A stretch of DNA of 64,000 bases from Idiomarina piscisalsi (GCF_002211765.1 NZ_CP022133.1:868001-932000); one strand, 5' to 3'. Shown: positions 47,420-56,540, counted from the stretch's first letter. Notes: generated by a model from the letters alone, not told the origin. Translations and numbers: made by a program.

Positions 47420-50400
47420 ATGAAGACAATGCACAAGCTTAGTGCGGCAGCGTTAGCGGTGACATCCGTGTTAGCGTTGCCAACGAGTGCTGATCAAACG
47501 TCCCGGACGAATGGTATGCGGGACAACACGCCGAGCCTAACGGCTATTCAAAATGCAACGGTTGTGACGGAGCCCGGTGAGGTTGTCAGTAACGCAACGC
47601 TCATTATTGAAAACGGCAAAGTTAAAAGTGTAGAAAGCGGTAATCGTGCGCCGGCTGGCGCACGGGTCATTGATGGTACGGGCTATACAATCTACCCAGG
47701 CTTTATTGACCCATACAGCAGTTACGGTATTGACGTTACTTACGCAAAAACGGATAGCGACACACCTATTTATAACAATGAACGTGAAGGCGGTAATGCC
47801 GCAAACGATGCTATTCGTGCGGAGAAAGATTGGTACGCAGCGTTCAAAACCAACTCTGAGAATGCCAAGAAGTGGGTGTCTGAGGGTTTTACCAGCGTAC
47901 AAACAGCTAAGCTCGATGGTATTTTTCAAGGTCAGGCAGCGACTGTTTCGCTTGCCGATAAAATTGCTAACGATGTGATTTACCGAAGTGAATCAAAGCA
48001 TTTTGGCTCGTTTGACAAAGGCAGCTCCCAGCAACAGTATCCGTCTTCTTTAATGGGCAGTATTGCGCTGGTGAGGCAGACTCTGTCTGACGCAAATTGG
48101 TATGAAAATGCCTACGGCAAGCAATCACATAATCAACCGGTTGAGTTTAATGCGGCGCTTGATTCACTGAAAAATATTGAATCTGAAGGCATTGTGTTCA
48201 AAGTCTCAGATGAGAAAACTTTGCTGCGAGCGGACGATGTCTTTGATCAGTTTAACGTGCCAAGCGTTTATGTTGGCTCGGGTTATGAATACGCTCGTCT
48301 GAACTCGGTTAAGAATACTGAAAGTGATTTGATTTTACCGCTGAACTTCCCGGCAGCACCAAATGTCAGTGGCGTCGATGCACATCTTGATGTCGACTTG
48401 GCGAAATTACGCCACTGGGAACGCGCGCCTTCAAATCCGGCGATGCTGGCAAACGCAGATGTCAACTTTGCGTTAACCTTAAGCGAACTGGAAAAGTCGG
48501 AAGACTTTTGGCCGAATCTGCGTAAAGCGGTGGAGCATGGCCTGAGTAAAGAAAAAGCGCTGGCAGCTTTAACGACTACTGCAGCCAAAATTGCCGGTGT
48601 TGATGACAAAGTGGGTAAATTAGCCAGTGGTTACATGGCCGACTTTGTGATGGTGAAAGGTGATATTTTTGAAGACGGCGAAATACAGTCGGTCTGGTTA
48701 CAAGGTGAAGAAAACGAGTTGGTTTCTCGTGAGCTGGTCGACTTTGCCGGTCACTATACCATTGACTGGAATGGTCAGAATGTCTCGCTGACATTGAAGC
48801 CCGGTGCGGTTTTAAGCGGCGAACTCACGATCGGTGAGAGCACTCAACCCCTTCGTAATGTGGAGCGCACCGATGATACCGTGTCATTTGTTGCTGATAT
48901 GGACACTCAGCCGGCAGGTACGTGGCGCTTTCAGTTAACACCCGCGTCTCAGCAAAACTTCACTCTGGAAGCGGTCTCTCCGCAAGGGGAGTCCAGTTCG
49001 CTTGTTGCGCAGGTCGCCTCACAAGACAGCCAGGCGGACGACACTCAAAGTAGCAGCAGTAATACAGCTGAATACGTCAGTCAGTTGACCTTCCCGAATG
49101 TTGCTTATGGTTTAGATGGTTTGCCTGAGCGACAAGATGTATTAATTCGTAACGCAACGGTTTGGACTGCCAGTGATGAAGGCATTCTGGAAGAAACGGA
49201 TGTGCTTGTCCGTAACGGTGAATTTGCCGAAGTGGGTAAAAACCTGAGCGCACCGTCGGGTGTCAAAGTCATTGATGCCGCGGGTATGCACTTGACGCCG
49301 GGCATTATTGATGAGCATTCACACATTGCGATTGACGGTGGTGTGAATGAAGGCTCTGAAGCGATTACGTCAGAAGTACGTATTGGCGACGTGGTCAACC
49401 CGGACGACATTCATATTTATCGCTCACTCGCTGGTGGCACCACCATGGCTCAGTTACTGCACGGATCGGCTAACCCGGTTGGTGGTCAGGCGCAGGTCAT
49501 TAAACTGCGTTGGGGAACAGATGCTAACATTATGAAGTTTGATGCAGCGCCTGAGTCTATCAAGTTCGCGCTGGGTGAAAACGTTAAGCAAAGCAACTGG
49601 GGTGACAACATGACGGTTCGTTACCCACAAACGCGTTTAGGCGTTGAAACTATTGTTCGTGATGGCTTCCAGGCGGCGTTAGAATACCAGCAACGTAAAC
49701 AAGCCTATGATCGCATGAGTCGCTCAGAAAAGAAAAAGACAGCACCACCACGTCCTGACTATCGCCTGGAGACACTGATCGAAATTCTAAACAGCGAACG
49801 CTTTGTTCATGCCCACTCTTACGTTGCTTCTGAAATTCTCATGTTGATGGAAGTGGCGGAAGATTATGGATTCACTTTGGATACGTTCACTCACATTCTG
49901 GAAGGTTACAAAGTGGCCGACGAAATGGCTGAGCATGGTGCTAGTGGATCGACATTCGCTGACTGGTGGGCATATAAATTTGAGGTATATGACGCGATTC
50001 CTCAAAACGCCTGCTTAATGCATGACAGAGGTGTGCTCACCAGCATTAACTCGGACAGTAATGACTTGCAGCGCCGTTTGAATACGGAAGCGGCCAAGTC
50101 AGTTCGTTATTGCGACATGGATCCGCATGAAGCCTTTAAAATGGTGACGATTAATCCAGCAAAACAACTGAAAGTTGATGACTACGTCGGTTCTATTGAA
50201 GAAGGCAAACATGCTGACTTTGTACTGTGGAGTCATTATCCGTTAAGTGCCTATGCCCGTGCTGAACAAACCTGGATAAATGGACGTAAATTCTTTGACC
50301 GCGAACAAGACAAACAACGTCAAGAAGCGGTAAAACAAGAGAAAAACGCACTGATTCAGAAAGTTCTTGCAGCCGGGGATGAAGCGCTTAAAGGCGCCAC

Positions 50401-50506
50401 TAATGGCTATAAAGAGGCACAGCCAACTTGGCATTGTGATACAGAACACGACTTCTGGCTGGATCACTTCACCACGCAAGCGCATCAGCATGGAGGACAA
50501 CACTAA
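47420..50506 (+). CDS. Secreted double-domain amidohydrolase
   Basis: This roughly 1,028-residue exported protein contains two amidohydrolase-like halves. The N-terminal half (about 40-430) has the entry strand of the fold, but where the HxH metal pair should be it has GFIDPYSSYG (97-101), so it is probably inactive. The C-terminal half (about 560-1000) has GIIDEHSHIAI with His633 and His635, HAHSY, a later INSDSND aspartate and the GSIEEGKHADFVLW tail, so it looks catalytic. I prefer the ATG at 47420, which has GGGGA 8 bases upstream, over an ATG five codons earlier. Its stop overlaps the next start. Confidence 0.85.
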   Translation: MKTMHKLSAAALAVTSVLALPTSADQTSRTNGMRDNTPSLTAIQNATVVTEPGEVVSNATLIIENGKVKSVESGNRAPAGARVIDGTGYTIYPGFIDPYSSYGIDVTYAKTDSDTPIYNNEREGGNAANDAIRAEKDWYAAFKTNSENAKKWVSEGFTSVQTAKLDGIFQGQAATVSLADKIANDVIYRSESKHFGSFDKGSSQQQYPSSLMGSIALVRQTLSDANWYENAYGKQSHNQPVEFNAALDSLKNIESEGIVFKVSDEKTLLRADDVFDQFNVPSVYVGSGYEYARLNSVKNTESDLILPLNFPAAPNVSGVDAHLDVDLAKLRHWERAPSNPAMLANADVNFALTLSELEKSEDFWPNLRKAVEHGLSKEKALAALTTTAAKIAGVDDKVGKLASGYMADFVMVKGDIFEDGEIQSVWLQGEENELVSRELVDFAGHYTIDWNGQNVSLTLKPGAVLSGELTIGESTQPLRNVERTDDTVSFVADMDTQPAGTWRFQLTPASQQNFTLEAVSPQGESSSLVAQVASQDSQADDTQSSSSNTAEYVSQLTFPNVAYGLDGLPERQDVLIRNATVWTASDEGILEETDVLVRNGEFAEVGKNLSAPSGVKVIDAAGMHLTPGIIDEHSHIAIDGGVNEGSEAITSEVRIGDVVNPDDIHIYRSLAGGTTMAQLLHGSANPVGGQAQVIKLRWGTDANIMKFDAAPESIKFALGENVKQSNWGDNMTVRYPQTRLGVETIVRDGFQAALEYQQRKQAYDRMSRSEKKKTAPPRPDYRLETLIEILNSERFVHAHSYVASEILMLMEVAEDYGFTLDTFTHILEGYKVADEMAEHGASGSTFADWWAYKFEVYDAIPQNACLMHDRGVLTSINSDSNDLQRRLNTEAAKSVRYCDMDPHEAFKMVTINPAKQLKVDDYVGSIEEGKHADFVLWSHYPLSAYARAEQTWINGRKFFDREQDKQRQEAVKQEKNALIQKVLAAGDEALKGATNGYKEAQPTWHCDTEHDFWLDHFTTQAHQHGGQH

Positions 50507-51807
50507 TGAAGACTTTATTATCCACATTGAGTGCTGCGCTGATTGCTGCAGTGACCGTATCGACAGCCGTTGCTCATGACGAAGTTCCCGGCGAGACGCA
50601 ACAACAGCCCATCGTTCTGCAAGGCGGGACCTTGCATACTGTGAGCAATGGCGTGTTAACCGACTCAGACTTGGTTTTTGAAGACGGTAAAATTACCGCT
50701 ATTGGTCAGGACCTGGACGTTCCCAATAATGCTCGAGTCATCGATGTGTCCGGTAAGCATGTTTATCCGGGCGTTATTGCGATGGATACCACGTTAGGCT
50801 TGAATGAAATTGAAGCGGTACGAGCAACGCGTGACGCTCGTGAAGTAGGCGAAGTGCATCCGGAAGTTGCTGGGCATATTGCCTTTAATGCGGACTCGGA
50901 AATTATCCCAACCGTACGCTATAACGGTATTACTCATGCGCAAGTGGTACCAGAAGGTTCACTGGTTATGGGGCAGTCGTCATTGCTGCACCTGGATGGC
51001 TGGAATTACCAAGACGCATTGGTTTCCGGCGAAATGGGTGTGCATGTGAATTGGCCGAGAACGTATGTGATTAATACGTGGTGGGAGCGCCGCTCTCCGG
51101 AAGAGCAACGCAAAGCCAATGAGGAAGCTCGTAAAGAGTTGATGAACGTGTTTGCCGACGCCAAAGCTTATTTTGATGCGAAGAAAGCAGACAGAGACAT
51201 TGACATGGATCAGCGCTGGGAAGCGATGATGGGATTATTCGATGGCAGCAAAACACTGTATGTGCATGCCAACGACAAACGTCAATTGGAGCAAGCTATC
51301 GATGTGAGTCGTGAGTATGGCTTTGAGCTTGTTCTAATGGGGGCGAGAGATGCCTGGCGTATTGCTGACAAACTGGCAGAGCTTGAAGTGCCAGTCGTTT
51401 TCGGTTCACCTTTCGGGTTACCGGGGCGTGACGACGAAGGCTATGATCAAGACTTCTCTACCCCTGCTAAATTAGCCGACGCTGGTGTTAACTTTGCTAT
51501 TTCGTATCCGGGCTACTGGGATGTCCGTAACCTGCCTTTTGCGGCCGGACACTCGGTTGCTTTTGGGTTAGATCAGCAAAAGGCACTGGAGGCTATCACA
51601 CTTCAGCCGGCTAAGTTTATGGGCGTAGCTGATAAGCTGGGCTCGTTAGAGGTCGGCAAAAGTGCGTCGCTGATTGTGTCAGAGGGTGACTTACTGGATC
51701 CTATTGGCCAAAGCTTAACACATATGTTTATTGACGGTCGCAATGTCAGTTTAGAAAGCCGTCATACTGAACTCTACAATAAGTATCAGGAAAAACCGGC
51801 GAATTAA
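50506..51807 (+). CDS. Secreted amidohydrolase-like protein lacking the HxH motif
   Basis: This 433-residue protein has a signal peptide (cleavage near VAHD) and the amidohydrolase fold outline: a small beta domain, the strand HVYPGVIAMDTTLG and the C-terminal GSLEVGKSASLIVSEGDLLDP tail. The expected HxH after PG is replaced by MDT at 93-95, so binuclear metal catalysis is unlikely. It resembles the degenerate N-terminal half of the gene before it and is coupled to that gene (GGAGGA site, 1-base overlap), which suggests a structural or regulatory partner. Confidence 0.82.
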   Translation: MKTLLSTLSAALIAAVTVSTAVAHDEVPGETQQQPIVLQGGTLHTVSNGVLTDSDLVFEDGKITAIGQDLDVPNNARVIDVSGKHVYPGVIAMDTTLGLNEIEAVRATRDAREVGEVHPEVAGHIAFNADSEIIPTVRYNGITHAQVVPEGSLVMGQSSLLHLDGWNYQDALVSGEMGVHVNWPRTYVINTWWERRSPEEQRKANEEARKELMNVFADAKAYFDAKKADRDIDMDQRWEAMMGLFDGSKTLYVHANDKRQLEQAIDVSREYGFELVLMGARDAWRIADKLAELEVPVVFGSPFGLPGRDDEGYDQDFSTPAKLADAGVNFAISYPGYWDVRNLPFAAGHSVAFGLDQQKALEAITLQPAKFMGVADKLGSLEVGKSASLIVSEGDLLDPIGQSLTHMFIDGRNVSLESRHTELYNKYQEKPAN

Positions 51808-51830
51808 TTTCAGCTAGTTTACGGTACAAA

Positions 51831-51870
51831 AAAGCCCCTGACGCCACACAACGCGCCAGGGGCTTTCTTT
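51831..51870. terminator. Bidirectional terminator between amidohydrolase and response regulator
   Basis: AAAGCCCCTG and CAGGGGCTTT form a perfect 10-bp stem around a 16-base loop, with A-rich sequence before and CTTTTATT after. It lies between two convergent genes and should serve both. Confidence 0.85.
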
Positions 51871-51876
51871 TATTGG

Positions 51877-52674
51877 TTACTGTTGGTCAAGCAGACGTGA
51901 AATTAAGCCTTTTATGGTGGCAGGCTCAAACGGCTTGTCGGTCAGAGCATCGACACCGCTTTGTTTTATATTTGCCAACTGTGGTTCGTTCGCCCGCGCC
52001 GTTACCATAAGTACCGGTGTGTGCGCATGCGACGAGCTGTTGCGAATGTACTGAGTCAATTCTCTGCCATTCATTTCAGGCATGTTGAAATCAGTAACAA
52101 TTAAGTCGAACTGATGCTCTTCCAGAATATCAATGGCTTGCTGCCCATTTTCAGCCTCAACAAATATCTCAACACCAAGGTTTTCAAAAACACGGCGCAA
52201 CACATGGCGTGACGTGAGGCTGTCATCGACAATAAGAACTCGTAAGTCTTCTATGTCATAGAGCTCAAGAGTCAGTGGCTCAGGCTCCATTAAATCCATA
52301 GTCGCTGTAATAGCGCGCTGCAATTGTTCCGGGGTAAAAGGTTTCGGTAAAATAGCAATAATACCGGACTGTTTAAATTGTTCGAGTTGGTCGGCGCGGT
52401 GTTCAGACGATACCAACATAAAATGCAGGGTATCGTGCAGGTCGTTGCGGTTGATGAACTGAATGAGTTCATGTGCCGTACCATCTTCGAAGTACATGGC
52501 GCTAGTCACAATATCAGGTTGCCAACGCAGGATTTCTTCTTTAGCTTCCGCTATAGTAGAAGCACCTCTGGTATGCTGAATACCAGCTTGATTAAGGTGT
52601 TGGGTAATGACTTTACGCTGCACATCGGAAGGCTCGATGAGCAAAATTCGGAGTTCGTCGAAGGCTATCGCCAT
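51877..52674 (-). CDS. Double-receiver response regulator with degenerate first domain
   Basis: This 265-residue protein consists of two receiver domains and no output domain. The second (about 143-262) is complete, with VDD at 149-151, phospho-Asp195 in LIVTDFNMP, Thr in MVTA and Lys in TDKPFEP. The first (about 8-125) has IEPSD instead of the acidic pair and DIVTSAMYF where the phospho-Asp should be, so it cannot be phosphorylated in the usual way, although its KPF lysine is kept. It is divergent from the STAS/PP2C pair and probably belongs to the same signalling group. Confidence 0.85.
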   Translation of the reverse strand: MAIAFDELRILLIEPSDVQRKVITQHLNQAGIQHTRGASTIAEAKEEILRWQPDIVTSAMYFEDGTAHELIQFINRNDLHDTLHFMLVSSEHRADQLEQFKQSGIIAILPKPFTPEQLQRAITATMDLMEPEPLTLELYDIEDLRVLIVDDSLTSRHVLRRVFENLGVEIFVEAENGQQAIDILEEHQFDLIVTDFNMPEMNGRELTQYIRNSSSHAHTPVLMVTARANEPQLANIKQSGVDALTDKPFEPATIKGLISRLLDQQ

Positions 52675-52775
52675 AATCGGTCAAAATGAGTTTATGATGT
52701 AGCAAAGATTAGGGTATTCAAGCAATAAACTCAATCATAAAATTGTGTTAGGCTCATGAAAAAAGAGGGGTACCT

Positions 52776-53081
52776 ATGAGCGTCAGTCGCGAGTTTTCAA
52801 ATGATGGCAAGCAACTTATTATTGCCATCCAGGGTAAATTTGATTTTAGTTTGGTGCAGGAGTTTCGGCAGGCTTATAGCCACATTGGCGACTCTCAGCC
52901 GACGGTAATTATTGACTTGAGAGAAACAGAATACTTGGACAGCTCGGCGTTAGGTATGCTACTCAATATGCGAAAGTCTTTGGGTAATAGTGTAAAAGGC
53001 ATTCAGTTGATAAATGCAAAGCCTGATGTTCGTCGTATTCTGGATATATCCCGTTTTGATAAGATGTTTACTATCGCCTAA
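52776..53081 (+). CDS. STAS-domain anti-sigma factor antagonist
   Basis: This 101-residue protein is a stand-alone STAS domain with the phosphorylation motif YLDSSALGMLL (Ser57 by alignment to SpoIIAA). Unphosphorylated antagonists bind a partner kinase or effector; the PP2C phosphatase in the next gene would reset them. A GAGGGG site precedes the ATG. It overlaps the next gene by one base, so the pair is coupled. Similar pairs are HsbA-HsbR in Pseudomonas and CrsA-CrsR in Shewanella. Confidence 0.9.
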   Translation: MSVSREFSNDGKQLIIAIQGKFDFSLVQEFRQAYSHIGDSQPTVIIDLRETEYLDSSALGMLLNMRKSLGNSVKGIQLINAKPDVRRILDISRFDKMFTIA

Positions 53082-54751
53082 TGCACGTACTCATCGTTGA
53101 TGATCAAGCCGCTAATAGGGTAATGCTAAAAGGCCTTATTGAGCGTTTTGGCCACAATGTAAGCTGCGCATCAAGCGGTATGCAGGCGCTGGAACTGTTT
53201 AGTAGCACGGGGGCAGACATTGTCTTGCTTGACGTGATGATGCCGGTCATGGACGGTCTGGCAACGGCTAAACGACTAAAGCAACTCAGTGGTGATATTC
53301 ACCTTCCAATATTGTTCATTACGGCACTGGATGACCAAAAGACACTACTAGAATGTCTTGATGCTGGCGGCGACGATTTTATCAGCACACCTCCGGAACC
53401 CATTGTTCTGCAAGCAAAGCTCGACGCACATGCGCGCGTTAGGGAGCTCAGTTTTAAATTAAAAGAAAAAAACGAAGCACTGGCTTACCATTCAAACCGT
53501 ATGGAGCGCGAGCAAAATGTGGTCAGCCACATGTTGAGTAATGCGCTTTTAGAAAATGAATTAACGTTTGATTTCCTGCACACTTACTTGTCTCCGGCGA
53601 CTGAGTTTAATGGCGATTTGGTATTGTCGAAAGGCGGGCCTCTGGGGAACTACTACATTTTTGTTGGAGACTTTACCGGTCACGGACTGGCTCCTGCGAC
53701 AGGGGCGTTACCCGTTGCACAAACGTTTTTTGATTTAGCGGAGAGAGGCTTGTCGGTGGCCACCATGGTAAAAGAGTTTAATCGTCGGTTAGTGAAGTTG
53801 TTGCCTGACGACATGTTCTGTGCCGCATTTGTCGCCGAGTTGTCAGCCGGTGGTGACCGGCTCAGTTATTGGAACGGTGGTATTCCGGACGCACTTTTCA
53901 TTGATAACAACGGACGAGTTACTTACCGTTTGCCGTCAGAGCACCTGGCGTTAGGGATTTTGCCGCCAGAAGAATTTAATAGTTCGTTGAGTCACTGTTT
54001 TATCGAGCCCGGGCAACGGTTGGTTGCGTACACTGACGGTGTTATTGAAATGATAAACACTCAGGGGCAGCGTCTTAACGAGAGTGGTTTTGAAAAAAAG
54101 CTAAAACAGTTTGGCAGAAAACAACAGTTTGACCAGTTGGTGAATTCGCTCGAAAGCTTTCAGAAGGGCACTAAGCAAAGTGACGATATTTCGTTGATTG
54201 TTGTCAGTTGTGAACCGACTCAACTGCCCGTTAAAAAAGATGACCATTCTATCACTCACCTTCCTTTTGAGTTGAAAGTACGACTCAGCGAAAAAAATAT
54301 TGTAGGGGAAGATCCTGTGACCCGGCTTGTCGATTCATTATCGCACCTGGAAGGGATAAAAGCCCATAAAACAACGCTGTATTTATTATTAGCGGAAGCG
54401 TTTAATAATATTTTGGAGCACAATCTTTTACGGTTAAATTCCGATGTGAAAGAAGAAAGTGAAGGGTTTGAACGCTATTATGCAGAGCGAGAACGTCGTC
54501 TTGGTAGCCTTGAAGATATTGAAGTATCGATTGATGTTAACTACCAACCCATTGATAGCCTGATTTGTTTTGGCATTCGCTCTAACGGAGAAAACGGGTA
54601 TCCGGCTGATGAGTTTTCTCCGGTATTGGATGAAGAAAAGATGCACGGTCGAGGTATGCAGCTGATTAAAAACTTTTCCCGCTATTATGAATGGAAAGAC
54701 GAAGGCCAATGCTTATACATTGAGTACGACCTTAACCTCCCGATCGCTTAA
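53081..54751 (+). CDS. REC-PP2C(SpoIIE)-HATPase partner-switching regulator
   Basis: This 556-residue protein has three parts. The receiver (1-125) has VDD and phospho-Asp51 (VLLDVMMP), but Thr103 (ISTPPEP) where the conserved lysine should be. The SpoIIE-type PP2C phosphatase (about 160-390) has GDFTGHGL, YTDGVIEM and SDDISLIV. The RsbW-like HATPase (about 405-550) has EAFNNILEH and GRGMQLIKNF. It should both dephosphorylate and phosphorylate the STAS protein encoded just upstream, under receiver control. The missing lysine suggests altered activation. Its last 20 bases overlap the convergent yciH. Confidence 0.9.
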   Translation: MHVLIVDDQAANRVMLKGLIERFGHNVSCASSGMQALELFSSTGADIVLLDVMMPVMDGLATAKRLKQLSGDIHLPILFITALDDQKTLLECLDAGGDDFISTPPEPIVLQAKLDAHARVRELSFKLKEKNEALAYHSNRMEREQNVVSHMLSNALLENELTFDFLHTYLSPATEFNGDLVLSKGGPLGNYYIFVGDFTGHGLAPATGALPVAQTFFDLAERGLSVATMVKEFNRRLVKLLPDDMFCAAFVAELSAGGDRLSYWNGGIPDALFIDNNGRVTYRLPSEHLALGILPPEEFNSSLSHCFIEPGQRLVAYTDGVIEMINTQGQRLNESGFEKKLKQFGRKQQFDQLVNSLESFQKGTKQSDDISLIVVSCEPTQLPVKKDDHSITHLPFELKVRLSEKNIVGEDPVTRLVDSLSHLEGIKAHKTTLYLLLAEAFNNILEHNLLRLNSDVKEESEGFERYYAERERRLGSLEDIEVSIDVNYQPIDSLICFGIRSNGENGYPADEFSPVLDEEKMHGRGMQLIKNFSRYYEWKDEGQCLYIEYDLNLPIA

Positions 54752-55067
54752 CTTTATAACCTTCTGCTTTTAGATAAGCCTCAATACTGTCTCGCTGATC
54801 ACCCTGCAATTCAATGTCATAGTCTTTGACTGAGCCACCAACACCACATTGCTGTTTGAGCTTCTTCGCAAACTTTTTCAATTCATCTTTTGGTAGAGCA
54901 AGGCCAGTCACAATAGTCACTCCCTTACCTTTGCGGCCTTTGGTTTCCCTTTTTAGTCTTACGATACCGTCGCCTTCTGGTATCTGCTCAGGCTCCTCGT
55001 CAGGCTCAATACGACCTGAGTCTGTCGAATATACCATTTGGCTGAGTTGATCTTTCCAGTCAGACAT
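54732..55067 (-). CDS. yciH: SUI1-family translation factor YciH
   Basis: This 111-residue protein has a variable N-terminus (GRIEPDEEPEQIPEGDGIVRL) and a SUI1/eIF1-like domain (GRKGKGVTIVTGLALPKDELKKFAKKLK-type sequence, then QCGVGGSVKDYDIELQGDQR). YciH may influence start-codon fidelity or stress translation. It begins 3 bases after the stop of the gene upstream. Confidence 0.92.
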   Translation of the reverse strand: MSDWKDQLSQMVYSTDSGRIEPDEEPEQIPEGDGIVRLKRETKGRKGKGVTIVTGLALPKDELKKFAKKLKQQCGVGGSVKDYDIELQGDQRDSIEAYLKAEGYKVKRSGG

Positions 55068-55070
55068 AGA

Positions 55071-55829
55071 CTACCACTTCTTTTTCGGTTGAAAGAGTTC
55101 TTCCAAATCGTCTTCTTTTTTGTGTTTGGCTTTGTCTCTTGCGTGTGCGTCTTTCAGTTCTTGCGCAATTTGCTCTAACGCGTTTTTGATCGACTCTTGA
55201 CGAGATGTCGTGTAGTCGTCAGAAAAGCTTTGCTCTTCAATGGTGCGCAACGCTTTTTCATAATACTGACGTGCTGAACCTAGCATATGGCTCTCATAAG
55301 CGTGACGACCACGACGAATGAGTGTTTCAATACTGATTTTTAACTGCAACTTGCTTAAACGCTGATCCTCGACACTAAAGACGTTACTGTCAACCCGACC
55401 ACGAGCGTGCTCACTTCTTAGCGTTGCTTTTAAACGTTTCAGCGCGTTAATCATCGCAATAATTTGTTTATTGTTTTGCGGAATTTCAAACTCTTCGCTG
55501 ATCAGCGATGTGTCTTTAGGATCAATGCCTTCCATTCTTTCTTTGTAATCTTCAAGGCGTGATTTAAAGTCTTTGGTTGGCGATACAGCGTACATGTTTT
55601 GCAATACTTCATATGCGCGCATATTCAGCACAGCCAGCATCGACTTACCAATAGGGAAGAAACTGGACATATGAATAAGATCTTCAATTTGTTCCAGAGC
55701 GTTTCTGTAACGGGCAAGTTTTTTGCGTCGCTCAAGTTCCTGACGCTGCTTATGTTGTTGCACTGAACCGACGACAATCGCCAGTATTATCAGAAGAATA
55801 ATCAGTGCTATAACAATGGTGTAAATCAT
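55071..55829 (-). CDS. Membrane-anchored helical protein of unknown function
   Basis: I do not recognise a characterised family. The 252-residue protein has one N-terminal membrane helix (YTIVIALIILLIILAIVVGSV), then about 200 residues that are mostly charged helix, with coiled-coil-like stretches and a TPR-like segment (AYESHMLGSARQYYEKALRTIEEQ). It ends in a highly charged Lys-rich tail. Similar proteins occur in Alteromonadales and are sometimes labelled DNA repair ATPase, but no Walker motif is visible here. It is packed between the histidine kinase (27 bases) and yciH (3 bases). Confidence 0.75.
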   Translation of the reverse strand: MIYTIVIALIILLIILAIVVGSVQQHKQRQELERRKKLARYRNALEQIEDLIHMSSFFPIGKSMLAVLNMRAYEVLQNMYAVSPTKDFKSRLEDYKERMEGIDPKDTSLISEEFEIPQNNKQIIAMINALKRLKATLRSEHARGRVDSNVFSVEDQRLSKLQLKISIETLIRRGRHAYESHMLGSARQYYEKALRTIEEQSFSDDYTTSRQESIKNALEQIAQELKDAHARDKAKHKKEDDLEELFQPKKKW

Positions 55830-55856
55830 ATAACGCTCATTAGGTTGTTATTATTT

Positions 55857-56540
55857 TTAAGGTAATGTCAGAGAAAAAACACCACCACCTAAGTGTCCAT
55901 TATTTTTCAGTTCGATAAAACCTTTTTTATCGTTTCTTTGGTGGGCTTGTGCTATTAGGTGGGCGAAATAGAGCCCTAAACCTGTACGGCCTTTATTCAT
56001 ATCCAGCTTCTGCATGGGTGCTTGTGCTTGTTTTAGCATGCCGTTTGGAAAACCTTCGCCATTATCGTGCACCGAAACCTGACATCCCTTATCCTCGTCG
56101 ACTGTCACTGTAATAAAGAGTTTATCGGCGGTATAGCGCATAGCATTAATAATAACGTCGTTCAGTAAGTGGCTGATGAGGTCTTTGTCAAAATAGCCAA
56201 CAGCCGAATCGTCAATGTCAGTGGTCACATCGATACCGCGCTGCTCCAGATACATTTCATTATTAAGCAATAGCTCTTCAAATACGTCATCCCAGTGATG
56301 CTCTTCAATATTGAGAGGGAGGGAGCCGTGCTGTTCGCGGTATAGTGTCAGCAGCTGTATGAGCCCTGAGTTAATGCGTTGCGCTTCGTAATGGACTTTT
56401 GCCATGTTTTCTGTTGCACTGCCTTCTGGTACTTGCTCTGAAACCTGTTCAATCAATTGAATCAGCAAGCATAGCGAATTCTTCATGTCGTGGGCGGAAG
56501 AGGCGAGTACCGCAGAAAAGTCGAATGTAGGCTGTGTCAT
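55857..56540 (-). CDS. Soluble sensor histidine kinase
   Basis: This 227-residue cytoplasmic kinase has no membrane or sensor domain. The phospho-acceptor is in SSAHDMKNSL (His17), the N box is HLLNDVIINAMRY, and the G boxes are DNGEGFP and GRTGLGLYFA. With the double-receiver protein and the REC-PP2C protein nearby, it is the most likely phosphate donor of this cluster. It is the first gene of the minus-strand set HK, unknown, yciH. Confidence 0.87.
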   Translation of the reverse strand: MTQPTFDFSAVLASSAHDMKNSLCLLIQLIEQVSEQVPEGSATENMAKVHYEAQRINSGLIQLLTLYREQHGSLPLNIEEHHWDDVFEELLLNNEMYLEQRGIDVTTDIDDSAVGYFDKDLISHLLNDVIINAMRYTADKLFITVTVDEDKGCQVSVHDNGEGFPNGMLKQAQAPMQKLDMNKGRTGLGLYFAHLIAQAHQRNDKKGFIELKNNGHLGGGVFSLTLP

